64,000 nucleotides of DNA from Deltaproteobacteria bacterium (GTDB lineage: Bacteria > Desulfobacterota > Desulfomonilia > UBA1062). Location of the stretch: positions 16,555 through 80,554 of the forward strand of contig JAHDQN010000001.1 of NCBI GenBank assembly GCA_018433775.1. Reading direction: 5' to 3'. Shown piece by piece: positions 43,494 to 52,676 of the stretch. Within the stretch, counting starts at the first letter, position 1. Each line of letters opens with the position of its first letter. The notes under the pieces were generated by a model that was not told where the DNA came from, ran no database searches, and saw nothing but the letters and a program-made list of their open reading frames with translations. The translations under genes and the position numbers were made by a program.

Positions 43494-43539
43494 GAAATCC
43501 TTCATGCACTCACCCGCGCAGATGCCCGGTTGTTCTAAC

Positions 43540-43669
43540 ACTACAGTGGCGGAGTTTGGTACAGGATCGGGGTCAGATCGGGGTCAGGTCTCAACATATG
43601 ACACTGGGAGTGTCATATGTTGAGACCTGACCCCATGACTTTGACCCCATGACTGATTACCACTGTAGT
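43540..43669. repeat. MITE-like element with 26-bp hairpin (family 3)
   Basis: ACTACAGTGG (43540-43549) and CCACTGTAGT (43660-43669) are perfect 10-bp terminal inverted repeats. Inside, 43580-43605 and 43609-43634 are perfect 26-bp inverted arms around a GGG loop, starting GGGGTCAGGTC. Each arm also carries a GTC stem, the 9-nt loop TCAACATAT and a GAC stem, the layout of families 1 and 2. Extra GGGGTCA and TGACCCC units flank the hairpin. No open reading frame lies within the 130 bp. Confidence 0.85.
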
Positions 43670-43692
43670 ACTAAGCAGAGGACTCGATACGC

Positions 43693-45234
43693 ATGGGACC
43701 ATTCCCCGAATACGATCACTATGACGCGCTTGGGCTTGCCGAGCTCGTCAGGAACGGGCACGTCACTCCGGGGGAAATCTGTGACGAGGCCATAGGCTGC
43801 ATCGAGAGGATGAACCCGAAAATCAATGCCGTGATCCTCCATGCCTTTGAATCGGCCCGGAAGACTGCCCGGGATACCCGGCTGAAAGGCCCCTTTGCCG
43901 GGGTGCCCTTCCTCACCCGGGACCTGCTCACGAGCTATACGGGTGTTCCTCTGAACACCATGGACACGGCCGGCGGACAATTTCTCTCCAGATGTGAGAG
44001 CGAGCTGACCAGGCGGTTGAAGGCCGCCGGAGTGGTGATCCTCGGCGAGACCAACACCCCCGGTTCATGCCTGTCGGTCTGCAATAGTGCACGGTTTCCC
44101 GGTCCTGCGCGCAACCCGTGGAACCTTGCATGCGAGCCGGGAGGATCCGGCGGAGGTTCGGCTGCAGCGGTGTGCAGCGGCATGGTGCCCATGGCATCCG
44201 GCGGGGATGCCTGCGGGTCGATCCGCATCCCTGCATCATGCTGCGGCCTGTTCGGGCTGAAGCCCACCCGGGGACGCACGCCCACCGGCCCGCACCAGGG
44301 AGAGATCTGGCAGGGCGCATACGCGGAGCACGTCATCACACGCTCGGTGCGCGACAGCGCAGCCATGCTCGATGCCATACAGGGCGCGGACCTGGGCGCG
44401 CCCTATGTCATCCCGGAACCCGAGCGGCCCTATCTGGAGGAAATCGGGCGCGATCCCGGGATCCTGAACATTGGATTCACCCGGTTCTCGCCGCTTGACA
44501 CCGAGGTTCATCCCGAATGTGTCCGGGCAGTGGAGCAGGCCGCGCTGCTCCTGATGTCGCTCGGTCACCGGGTCGAGGAGGCATGGCCCTCCATCGATGG
44601 CCCGGCCATGGCGAAGAGCTTCTTCACCGTGCATTTTTCCGAGACCTCGGCGGACATCTCCGAGGCCAGAGCCGTGCTGGGCAGAAAGCCCGCGGCATCT
44701 GATTTCCAGGATCCGGTCTGGTTGTTCAAGCTGCTCGGCGACGTGTTTTCCGCAAGCGACCTCGTGCGTTCCTTAAGGCAGTGGAATACGATATCCCGCC
44801 AGATGGGGGTTTTCTTCCAGAGATTCGATCTGTTCCTCACCCCGACATGTGCCTTTGGGCCTTCCAGGTATGGGAAAAAAGGGGCAAACCCCTTGGAAAA
44901 ACTGCTCGGGAAGGTAGTAGACCAGTTCAGCCGGGGCGATTTTCTGTCCGTGAAGAGTGTGATCGATGATCTGGCAGTGGAGAGCATGGCCGAGAACCCG
45001 TTCACCCCGGTGGCGAACATTGCCGGGCTCCCTGCCATGTCGGTGCCTCTTCACTGGACGGCAGAGGGTCTGCCCTGCGGCGTGCAGTTCACGGGCCGCT
45101 TCGGAGACGAGGCAACGCTCCTGAGTCTCGCGGCCCAGCTCGAAAAGGCCCAGCCATGGTTCCATAGACGGCCGCCGGTCGATTTGCAACCCGGAACCTC
45201 TCCCGAGTGCATCCAGGAGGCAGGGAGTATATGA
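43693..45234 (+). CDS. Amidase-signature family protein with Lys-to-Arg change
   Basis: This 513-residue protein has the amidase signature fold. The Gly/Ser-rich segment EPGGSGGGSAAAV carries the cis-Ser (Ser142) and GDACGSIRIPAS the nucleophile (Ser166). The catalytic Lys that normally lies in the GVP-x-x-x-K-D motif is Arg76 here (GVPFLTRDLLT). Amidase-signature enzymes hydrolyse amides or act in tRNA amidation; without the Lys, activity may be altered or lost. Only a weak ribosome site precedes ATG 43693. It follows the hairpin element and lies upstream of a substrate-binding gene. Confidence 0.9.
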   Translation: MGPFPEYDHYDALGLAELVRNGHVTPGEICDEAIGCIERMNPKINAVILHAFESARKTARDTRLKGPFAGVPFLTRDLLTSYTGVPLNTMDTAGGQFLSRCESELTRRLKAAGVVILGETNTPGSCLSVCNSARFPGPARNPWNLACEPGGSGGGSAAAVCSGMVPMASGGDACGSIRIPASCCGLFGLKPTRGRTPTGPHQGEIWQGAYAEHVITRSVRDSAAMLDAIQGADLGAPYVIPEPERPYLEEIGRDPGILNIGFTRFSPLDTEVHPECVRAVEQAALLLMSLGHRVEEAWPSIDGPAMAKSFFTVHFSETSADISEARAVLGRKPAASDFQDPVWLFKLLGDVFSASDLVRSLRQWNTISRQMGVFFQRFDLFLTPTCAFGPSRYGKKGANPLEKLLGKVVDQFSRGDFLSVKSVIDDLAVESMAENPFTPVANIAGLPAMSVPLHWTAEGLPCGVQFTGRFGDEATLLSLAAQLEKAQPWFHRRPPVDLQPGTSPECIQEAGSI

Positions 45235-45438
45235 ACGCACACCCGGACGAGGATTCGATCACTGATGCGGTGGAGCGTTCGAGCTCATGCTCTCCCGGTC
45301 GATGACGGAATCAGGCGTGATGGTCCTTCCCGATTTGTCCGGCCCTTTTATGTGTCTGCGCCGTGAATGTCCGGCTTATGATACCGTGCTCGTATCGTCA
45401 TTCTCATGCACTGCATAACCTGCCAAAAACAGAGGCTG

Positions 45439-45467
45439 TTGACATGGGCTCCCTTGAGGATTATTTT
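45439..45467 (+). promoter_or_regulatory. Sigma-70-type promoter for the second substrate-binding gene
   Basis: A perfect TTGACA (45439-45444) and TATTTT (45462-45467) are spaced 17 bp apart. The start would lie about 40 bp before the ribosome site of the gene at 45512. Confidence 0.6.
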
Positions 45468-45511
45468 CTAAGAGTTTGAATGGTGGGTAAAATTCTTGAA
45501 GGAGGAAGCGT

Positions 45512-46477
45512 ATGATCACGTCAATGAGGTGCTTTATCTGTGCCGTATGCATCACGCTAGCCGCATCTTGTGTATTCGCCCAGGATCTCAAAGGGAAAAA
45601 AATTCTTTTCATCGATTCGTATCACGAGGGTTATGCCTGGAGCGACGGACTCACCTCAGGCATACGGGAAACCATCGAGGGCAGGGGGATAGACCTCAAG
45701 ATCTTCCGGATGGACACCAAGAGAAACGCATCCACCGAATTCAAGGAAAACAAGGCCCTGGAGGCAAAGGCCCTGATAGAGAAATACAAGCCGGACGTGG
45801 TCATTGCCGCGGATGACAATGCATCGCTCTTTATCGTGGCACCCTACTACAAGAACTCCCCCATACCGGTCGTGTTCTGCGGGGTGAACTGGGACTGCTC
45901 GAACTACGGATATCCCTATGAGAATACCACGGGTATGATCGAGATATCGGGTATCAGGCAGATCCTGGAGAAACTGAATACCATCACCAGCGGCCGGAGA
46001 ATAGGATATCTCTCCGCCAGTGAATACACCGATCAGAAAGAGGTGGAGGTATACCGGAAGATATTCCAGCTGGATATCAAGACGTATTTTGCAAAAGATT
46101 TTACGGAATGGAAGGATCGTTTCCTTCAGCTCCAGTCCGAGGTGGACATGTTTATCGTGGGGAACAACGCCGGGATAAAGGGATGGGACGATGCGCAGGC
46201 CGAGGAATTCGTGCTGAAGAACACCCGGATCCCCACCGGTGCACTCTATGAGTGGGTGGCGCCCTATGCCCTCCTGAGCGCCTCCAACGTTCCCGAGGAG
46301 CAGGGACGATGGAGCGCCCTGGCAGCCATGAAGATCATCGAGGGCACGCCGCCTTCCTCCATCGAGATGGCAACGAACAAGGAGATCAAGCTCATTGTGA
46401 ACAAGCGGATGGAAAAGGCGTCGGGCATTACGATTCCATCCGAGATCACAGCAGCCGCAGACGTGATCATCGAATAA
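45512..46477 (+). CDS. ABC-type substrate-binding protein (PF04392-like), orphan
   Basis: This 321-residue periplasmic protein resembles the ABC_sub_bind superfamily. It has a signal peptide (cleavage near CVFAQ), the first-lobe segment KILFIDSYHEGYAW, then DVVIAADDNASLFIV and PVVFCGVNW, and second-lobe parts including VDMFIVGNNAGIKGW. GAAGGAGGAAGCG precedes the ATG, and a promoter lies just upstream. As with the gene at 3996, there is no permease or ATPase beside it, so the transporter or signalling partner is elsewhere. Periplasmic proteins of this type also occur as sensory domains for histidine kinases. Confidence 0.85.
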   Translation: MITSMRCFICAVCITLAASCVFAQDLKGKKILFIDSYHEGYAWSDGLTSGIRETIEGRGIDLKIFRMDTKRNASTEFKENKALEAKALIEKYKPDVVIAADDNASLFIVAPYYKNSPIPVVFCGVNWDCSNYGYPYENTTGMIEISGIRQILEKLNTITSGRRIGYLSASEYTDQKEVEVYRKIFQLDIKTYFAKDFTEWKDRFLQLQSEVDMFIVGNNAGIKGWDDAQAEEFVLKNTRIPTGALYEWVAPYALLSASNVPEEQGRWSALAAMKIIEGTPPSSIEMATNKEIKLIVNKRMEKASGITIPSEITAAADVIIE

Positions 46478-46696
46478 GCTCCTTTCGGGAAGGCACCGGA
46501 TGGCATGACGGCTGACCGTGCCTCGCAGGGCCGGGAGGCGCGATCTTCCTGCCGGCTTCGCCGCCTTGCTCAAGCGGCGCGGACGACGCGGGAAAGCGCC
46601 GGCGGCGGAATGTACGCCCCTGTTTACCGGTACGGGCGGGCCGCCGTCCGGCCGTGCGCCGGAGGGGACAGTGCTTCGGCGGAAGGCGGAAGCCTG

Positions 46697-47848
46697 TCAG
46701 TACAGCTCGTACTCGACGAGCCTGCCGTCCAGGGGGCCGTTTTTCAGAGCACGCTTCCAGGAGGTGTGCAGCCCCACCGACTTGATGAGACCGCGGTCGC
46801 CGAAATAGATATAGGCCTTCGATCCGGTGCACTTCTTTTTGAGGAAGTCTCCGAATTCCTTCATGAACGCTGCCATGTCCTGTTTCCTGCTCAGGCGTAT
46901 GCCGTAGGGCGGGTTGGTGACGATGGTCGTGTTCCGAAGCCCGGGGATGTCCTGAAAACGTTTTTTGTGGAGCACGATGTTTCTTCCGCCCGGAAGCCTG
47001 CCCGAGTTGACCCTGGCCGCGGCGACCGACTCGCCTGACGAGTCGCTGCCCGATATGAGGCCCGGGGGAAGCTCCCTGATCTCGCGGTCGGCCTGCTTTC
47101 TGATCCTGGTCCATAAGCCGCGGTCGAAATCCGGGAGGAACTCGAAGCCGAAGGCGGTGCGCAGGTATCCTGCCGGTACCCTGCAATAGCGCATCAGTGC
47201 CTCGCACAAGAGCGTCCCGGAGCCGCACATGGGGTCGTACAGGGGTGTTTCGCCCTGCCAGCCGCTGAGCCGGATGATGGCTGCGGCGAGGGTCTCCTGC
47301 ATGGGTGCGTCCATGGCGTGCTTTCGGTAGCCTCTGCGGTGCAGCGAGCCCCCGGAGGTGTCCAGATAGATGGTGGCCTTGTTGTTGGCGATGTGGAGGT
47401 TGAAGACCACGTCGGGTTTGATCCTTTCCACATTGGGCCTGCGGGTGCACCATTCGTTGAAGGTGTCCACGATGGCGTCTTTCAGCACCAGGGCGGCGTA
47501 CTGGGAGTGGGTGATCCGGCTGTGCGAGACATTGGAGTTCACCATGAAGGTCTTGTCCAGGCCGAAGATCTCGGGCCACGGGACGCAGCGCGCCATCTTG
47601 TAGAGATACTTGGTGTCGTGGCAGTCGAAGCTGATGAGCGGGGCCAGCACCCGCGTGATGATCCGCGAGAGATAATTGACGCGGTACAGGCCCGCCTTGT
47701 CGGCATTGAAGTAGAGCCCCCGGAAGGTGGTTTTCACCTCGCTTGTCCCCAGGGAGGCTATTTCCTGCGCGCCGAGGTCCTCGATACCGTCCGCGACCTG
47801 GGCGAAGAACCGGTATCCCTTGAGATAGTCATACATCCTGGTATCCAT
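46697..47848 (-). CDS. THUMP-domain class I RNA methyltransferase (RlmL/Trm14 type)
   Basis: This 383-residue enzyme should methylate guanine N2 in rRNA or tRNA using S-adenosylmethionine. The N-terminal half is a THUMP-type RNA-binding domain (about residues 1-165), and the SAM domain follows with DPMCGSGTLL and the catalytic TNPPYGIR motif. It corresponds to the N-terminal methyltransferase of E. coli RlmL, without the second (RlmK) domain. A GAGGG site precedes the ATG. It is divergent from the Lon-type gene and appears monocistronic. Confidence 0.92.
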   Translation of the reverse strand: MDTRMYDYLKGYRFFAQVADGIEDLGAQEIASLGTSEVKTTFRGLYFNADKAGLYRVNYLSRIITRVLAPLISFDCHDTKYLYKMARCVPWPEIFGLDKTFMVNSNVSHSRITHSQYAALVLKDAIVDTFNEWCTRRPNVERIKPDVVFNLHIANNKATIYLDTSGGSLHRRGYRKHAMDAPMQETLAAAIIRLSGWQGETPLYDPMCGSGTLLCEALMRYCRVPAGYLRTAFGFEFLPDFDRGLWTRIRKQADREIRELPPGLISGSDSSGESVAAARVNSGRLPGGRNIVLHKKRFQDIPGLRNTTIVTNPPYGIRLSRKQDMAAFMKEFGDFLKKKCTGSKAYIYFGDRGLIKSVGLHTSWKRALKNGPLDGRLVEYELY

Positions 47849-48090
47849 GGTAAGCCCTCATTCCCGAATTCACAAGGCATACAGCACGGGCATGGGAGAT
47901 GTAAAGGGCCTTGGTGAGGTCGCCTTGCCTTTGAAGATACATTCAATATTCTATTATTATATCAACCCGTTTTTTTGAGTCGATTCTTTCATGCCCGGGT
48001 GATTGTGTCCGGAGCGGCCGGTCCTGTCTTTTCCTTAAAAAAGGGCGGCGCCCGGCAGCGGAAAAAACGGGATGAAGGAGGGAGGAAGAG

Positions 48091-50511
48091 ATGGTTGAAG
48101 CATTATCACCGGAAAAACTCAAGACAAGCTGCGATCCGGGAATATTCGGGTGTGCGGACAGCACGGGCATTGCGCCCCTTCAAACGATCATCGGCCAGTC
48201 CAAGGCGCTCAAGGCACTGCAGTTTGGGCTGGACATCTCGAACAAGGGGTTCAACATCTACGTGTCAGGAGCACCGGGCACGGGGAAAAAAACCGCAGTG
48301 AAACGGTATCTGGAAGAGATAGCGAAAGACAAGCCAACGCCTCCCGACTGGTGCTATGTCAACAACTTTCAGGAGAGCTACCGCCCCAGGGCCGTCTCTC
48401 TGCCTGCGGGCCGGGGGAGGGTGTTCAAGAAGCAGGTCGACCGGTTCGTCGACGCCGCGAGGGAAGACATCAAAAAGGCGTTTGAGAGCGAGGAATACAT
48501 AACCAGGAGAGGCGATACGATCAAGGAGATTCAGCAGCGCAAGGAAAACCTGATCACCAAAATCAACGAGCGGGCACAGAAGCAGGGGTTTGTCATCCAG
48601 CCCACCCCCATGGGACTGGTGACCATCCCCATGATGGATAACCGGCCACTCACCGAGGAGGAGTTCCGGTCACTGGAGAAAAAGGAGCAGAACGCCATCA
48701 GGCGCAAGCAGAAAACCCTCAACGAGAGGATGAAGGAAACCGGCCGCCAGATGATATCCATGGAGAGACAGACCCAGGACATGGTGGACAGCCTCGACCG
48801 CGAGATCGCGTCATACACTCTGGACAATCTCCTGGAAGAACTGAAGGAGAACTTCGACGATATCCCGGAGGTGCTGCGCTATCTCGACGACATGCGCACC
48901 GACATGCTGGACAACCTGTCCCTGTTCCGCTCTGAGGAGGAAAAGCAGGCCATGCCGCCGGGGATGCCGACAGGGCTTCCCCTGCTCCCCAGAGACGACA
49001 TCCGGTTCCGGAAATACCGGGTGAACGTGGTGGTGGACAACACGGATCTGAAAGGCGTGCCCATCATCATGGAGCTCAATCCGTCATACTACAATCTCTT
49101 CGGCAGGATCGAGAAAGAGGCCATGCTGGGCGCGCTGTTCACGGACTTCACCATGATCAGGGCCGGCTCGATCCACCGGGCGAACGGCGGCTACCTGATC
49201 CTGCCGGTCGAGGACGTGCTCAGGAATTATTTTTCCTGGGAGAGCCTGAAGCGCTCCATCCGCAATCGCGAGATCACCATTGAAGAGCTGGCCGAGCGAC
49301 TGGGTTACATGACCACCCGGTGGCTCATGCCCGAGCCCATCCCCTGGCGGGTCAAGGTTGTGCTCATCGGCGAGCCGTGGCTCTATTACCGGCTCTTCGA
49401 GCTCGACCCCGACTTCCGGGACCTGTTCAAGGTCAAGGCGGACTTCGATAACGTGATGGAGCGAAGCGAAGAAAACATGAAGCATTATGGATCGTTTGTC
49501 TGCAGCATCTGCAACGAGGAACATCTGAAGCATCTCGACAAAGACGCCATTGCCAAGGTGGTGGAGCATAGCAGCCGGCTCGCCTCCGATCAGCAAAAGC
49601 TCTCCACGCGCTTCGGCGATATCTCGGACGTCGTGCGCGAGGCAAGTTTCTATGCCACATCCGAGGACGCCCCTTTGGTGAGTGTGTCGCACGTGAGAGA
49701 GGCCATCGAGCAGCGCTTCACCCGTTCGAGCCTCCTGCTGGAAAAGCTCCGGGAGATGATCAGCCTGGGCACGATCAAGATCGACATCGATGGTGAAAAG
49801 CCGGGGCAGGTCAACGGCCTCTCCATCATCGACCTGGGCGATATCATGTTCGGCAGGCCGAACAAGATCACGGCGAGCATCGGGCTCGGGAGAGAAGGGC
49901 TTATCGACATCGAGCGCGAGGCCAAGCTGGGCGGCCCGATCCATACCAAGGCCGTGCTCATCCTGTCGGGATATCTCGCCCATCGCTATGCCCAGGACAA
50001 GCCCTTGAGCCTCTCCGCACGGCTCGTGTTCGAGCAGAGCTACTCGGGCATTGAGGGCGACTCGGCCTCGTGCGCAGAGCTGTACGCGCTTCTCTCGGGT
50101 CTTTCGGGGGTGCCCATCAAGCAGGGCATCGCAGTCACCGGCTCGGTCAACCAGAAGGGCGAGGTCCAGGCCATCGGCGGGGTCAATGAAAAGATCGAGG
50201 GATTCTTCGGGGTGTGCAAGGAAAAGGGCTTCAACGGCGAGCAGGGGGTCATGATCCCGGCGAGCAACGTGAGGAACCTCGTGCTCAAGGACGAGGTGGT
50301 GGACGCGGTGAAGAGAGGGGACTTCAAGATATGGAGCGTCAGCACGATCGACGAGGGCATCGAGATCCTCACCGGCAGGAAGGCGGGCCAAAGGCAGGCG
50401 GACGGCAGCTTTGGGAAAGGGACGATCAATCAGCTCGTGGACGCGCAACTCAAGGATCTGTCCGAGAAATGGATGAGCTTCGCAAACGGCGATTCGGGAA
50501 AAGAGCAGTGA
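48091..50511 (+). CDS. Lon-family AAA+ protease (LonB-like, AAA_32 type)
   Basis: This 806-residue protein combines an ATPase and a Lon-type serine-lysine protease. Walker A is GAPGTGKKT (residues 60-68). A long helical insert (about residues 115-290) follows, then the rest of the ATPase, with IHRANGGYLILPVEDV as a Walker-B-adjacent region. The C-terminal protease domain has Ser658 in GDSAS and Lys701 in GGVNEK, the 43-residue spacing of the Lon dyad. The lack of a Lon N-terminal substrate domain and the large insert place it with LonB-like/AAA_32 proteins, which are common in anaerobes and poorly studied. GAAGGAGGGAGG precedes the ATG. Confidence 0.92.
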   Translation: MVEALSPEKLKTSCDPGIFGCADSTGIAPLQTIIGQSKALKALQFGLDISNKGFNIYVSGAPGTGKKTAVKRYLEEIAKDKPTPPDWCYVNNFQESYRPRAVSLPAGRGRVFKKQVDRFVDAAREDIKKAFESEEYITRRGDTIKEIQQRKENLITKINERAQKQGFVIQPTPMGLVTIPMMDNRPLTEEEFRSLEKKEQNAIRRKQKTLNERMKETGRQMISMERQTQDMVDSLDREIASYTLDNLLEELKENFDDIPEVLRYLDDMRTDMLDNLSLFRSEEEKQAMPPGMPTGLPLLPRDDIRFRKYRVNVVVDNTDLKGVPIIMELNPSYYNLFGRIEKEAMLGALFTDFTMIRAGSIHRANGGYLILPVEDVLRNYFSWESLKRSIRNREITIEELAERLGYMTTRWLMPEPIPWRVKVVLIGEPWLYYRLFELDPDFRDLFKVKADFDNVMERSEENMKHYGSFVCSICNEEHLKHLDKDAIAKVVEHSSRLASDQQKLSTRFGDISDVVREASFYATSEDAPLVSVSHVREAIEQRFTRSSLLLEKLREMISLGTIKIDIDGEKPGQVNGLSIIDLGDIMFGRPNKITASIGLGREGLIDIEREAKLGGPIHTKAVLILSGYLAHRYAQDKPLSLSARLVFEQSYSGIEGDSASCAELYALLSGLSGVPIKQGIAVTGSVNQKGEVQAIGGVNEKIEGFFGVCKEKGFNGEQGVMIPASNVRNLVLKDEVVDAVKRGDFKIWSVSTIDEGIEILTGRKAGQRQADGSFGKGTINQLVDAQLKDLSEKWMSFANGDSGKEQ

Positions 50512-50734
50512 CCCGTTACCTGGACCCCGGTAAGCCGGGGTCCCGCGGGGCGCTGCTCAAGCGGGCGGCAGGCCCGCGGTATGCAGGCGCAGGCGGCAAA
50601 GGCCCTGCGGGGGGGATTGGTTGTACTCCGGGATCTGTCCTCGATGGGAATTGCCGGAGATAACCCTGCCGGAGATCCTGGTCTGGGGCGTACGGCGCGA
50701 CAGGTGTCGTGCCGTCTGACGAGACGCGAAGGGC

Positions 50735-51334
50735 ATGATACTGCCGAACCCGAAAACAAAGGGCGATATCTCCGTGGAACAGGCCATCCAGAGCCGCAGG
50801 TCCTTCAGGTCGTTTTCCGCGGAGGCGGTGGGCCTTGTTCATCTGTCACAGCTGCTCTGGGCCGCGCAGGGCATTACAGAAGACAGCGGGGGCCTGAGGT
50901 CGGTCCCATCGGCAGGAGCGCTCTATCCCACCGAGATCTATGCGGTCTCCGGCCGGGATACGGTGGAGGGGCTTGAGCCGGGGATCCATCAATACCGGCC
51001 TGCAATCCACGGCGTCGACCGGATCAGCGGGAGGGATATCAGGCAGGACCTCGGCAGGGCGTCGCTCTCCCAGATGTGGATGGCGAACGCCCCGGTCGTG
51101 CTCGTAATCTGCTCCGAGTACGAGCGGGTGACCGGCAAGTACGGCCAGAGGGGTGTGCGCTACGCCATGATCGAGGCAGGGCACGTGGCGGAAAACATCT
51201 TTCTCCAGGCCCGTGCATCAGGGTTGGCGGCCGGGATCGTGGGCGCGTTCATGGACGACGAGGTGGTGAAGGTCATGGATATCCCGGCAACGCACGAGCC
51301 GCTGCTGATCATGCCGGCCGGGTACCCTGCCTGA
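50735..51334 (+). CDS. SagB/ThcOx-type nitroreductase-fold oxidoreductase
   Basis: This 199-residue flavoprotein resembles the SagB/ThcOx branch of the nitroreductase superfamily. RRSFRSF, LLWAAQGIT, SVPSAGALYPTEIYAV and the C-terminal GLAAGIVGAFMDD are typical. SagB enzymes oxidise azolines in modified peptides, but stand-alone relatives have other or unknown roles, and no peptide-cyclodehydratase genes are adjacent, so peptide maturation is not supported. The ribosome site is weak (GAAGGG very close to the ATG). Confidence 0.88.
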   Translation: MILPNPKTKGDISVEQAIQSRRSFRSFSAEAVGLVHLSQLLWAAQGITEDSGGLRSVPSAGALYPTEIYAVSGRDTVEGLEPGIHQYRPAIHGVDRISGRDIRQDLGRASLSQMWMANAPVVLVICSEYERVTGKYGQRGVRYAMIEAGHVAENIFLQARASGLAAGIVGAFMDDEVVKVMDIPATHEPLLIMPAGYPA

Positions 51335-51473
51335 GGGCTGCCGGTATCCGGTGGACAGGGGATGACGCAGGTTTCCTTTTCTTGAGGGCAGCGCTCCTGC
51401 AGGCCTTTCGTGAGAGCTTCTTCCCGGTGCTTTTTTTCATGCGGACCTTCAGGACGATGAGCCGGATCTCTCC

Positions 51474-52661
51474 TCACTCCATGCCCGGGAGACTTGCGGC
51501 CAGCCCGGCAAACAGGTTCGCGCCTACGGCCAGGGCGGACTCGTCGAAATCGAACTCAGAGCTGTGCAGGGGTCTGATGAGCCCCTTTTCCGCATTGCCC
51601 GCCCCCAGAAAGAAGAAGCATCCGGGCACTTCCTGAAGATAAAACGCCATGTCTTCGCTCGCCATAAGCGGCGGCAGCTCCAGAAGCCCGTCGACCCCGG
51701 GCACGTCGCCGGCCACCCGGCAGAGGAGGTCGGTCATTTCCCCGTCGTTGACCACCGGGGGGTATCCCTCCCGGTAGTCCAGGTCAAAGCCCGCCCCGAA
51801 ATCACCGGTGACCCTGCCCACGATCCTGCGCATTGCGTCCTGCATGGAGACCCTCTCTTCCGGGCTCAGGGTCCGCACGGTTCCGGTGAGCTCCACCTCC
51901 TCGGCAATGACATTGGCGGCCTCGCCCCCTCTGATGGTGCCGATGTTGATCAGCGATGAGGCGCCCGACTCGCTGTTTACCGTGTTCAGCGCATGGAGAT
52001 CTCCGATGATGCGTGCGCTTGCCCTGATGGCGTCCACACCGGCATCGGGCATGGATGAATGCCCGCTTCTGCCGGTGACCTTCAGGACAAACGAGTCCAT
52101 GGCGGCCATGATCGTGCCCTTGCCCCAGCCGATGGTTCCGCAGGGAAGGGCGGTGATGAGGTGGAGCCCGAAGGCGGCATCCACCCCGGGGTCTTCCAGG
52201 ACACCGTCCTTGATCATCTCCTTCGCTCCGCCGGCCCCCTCTTCAGCGGGCTGGAACACGAATTTTATCTGCCCGCTCAGGCGCTTCCTCATGCCGGAGA
52301 GGATGGAAGCCGCGCCCAGGAGGATAGCCATGTGCCCATCGTGTCCGCATGCGTGCATAACTCCGGGGTTTGTCGAACGGTAGGGTGATGAGGACTTTTC
52401 CTGGATGGGCAGGGCGTCCATGTCCGCCCTGAGCATCAGGGTCCTGCCCGGGGCATTTCCCCGGAGCACGCCCACCACACCGGTTCTGCCGACACCCTCC
52501 CGCACCTCCATGCCCAGGTTGCACAGATAGTCCGCGATGATGCCCGCTGTACGGCTCTCGCGAAAGCCCGGCTCGGGATGCCGGTGAAAATCACGCCTGA
52601 GCCGGATCATCTCGTCCCTGACCCCGGATACCCTCTGCTCGATCTCGACCATGACATTCAT
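51474..52661 (-). CDS. M20D-family amidohydrolase (amidase/aminoacylase type)
   Basis: This 395-residue metal-dependent hydrolase belongs to the M20D group, which includes hippurate hydrolase, aminoacylases and related enzymes. The metal site is formed by HACGHDGH, PAEEGAGGAKEM and FGLH, and a C-terminal metal ligand lies near residue 355 (MASEDMAFYL). The dimerisation domain follows about residue 180 (VTGRSGHSSMPDAGVDAI). It should release an amino acid or ammonia-containing fragment from an acylated substrate. The start has no Shine-Dalgarno site, but an extended -10 promoter lies so close that the mRNA may be leaderless. Confidence 0.93.
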   Translation of the reverse strand: MNVMVEIEQRVSGVRDEMIRLRRDFHRHPEPGFRESRTAGIIADYLCNLGMEVREGVGRTGVVGVLRGNAPGRTLMLRADMDALPIQEKSSSPYRSTNPGVMHACGHDGHMAILLGAASILSGMRKRLSGQIKFVFQPAEEGAGGAKEMIKDGVLEDPGVDAAFGLHLITALPCGTIGWGKGTIMAAMDSFVLKVTGRSGHSSMPDAGVDAIRASARIIGDLHALNTVNSESGASSLINIGTIRGGEAANVIAEEVELTGTVRTLSPEERVSMQDAMRRIVGRVTGDFGAGFDLDYREGYPPVVNDGEMTDLLCRVAGDVPGVDGLLELPPLMASEDMAFYLQEVPGCFFFLGAGNAEKGLIRPLHSSEFDFDESALAVGANLFAGLAASLPGME

Positions 52662-52667
52662 GGTTTC

Positions 52668-52676
52668 ATTATAACA
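52668..52676 (-). promoter_or_regulatory. Extended -10 promoter adjacent to the M20 start codon
   Basis: On the minus strand, TGT precedes TATAAT (52673-52668), giving the extended -10 pattern TGnTATAAT. Only 6 nt separate its last base from the ATG at 52661, so transcription would begin at or next to the A of the start codon. No ribosome site is present. Confidence 0.5.
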
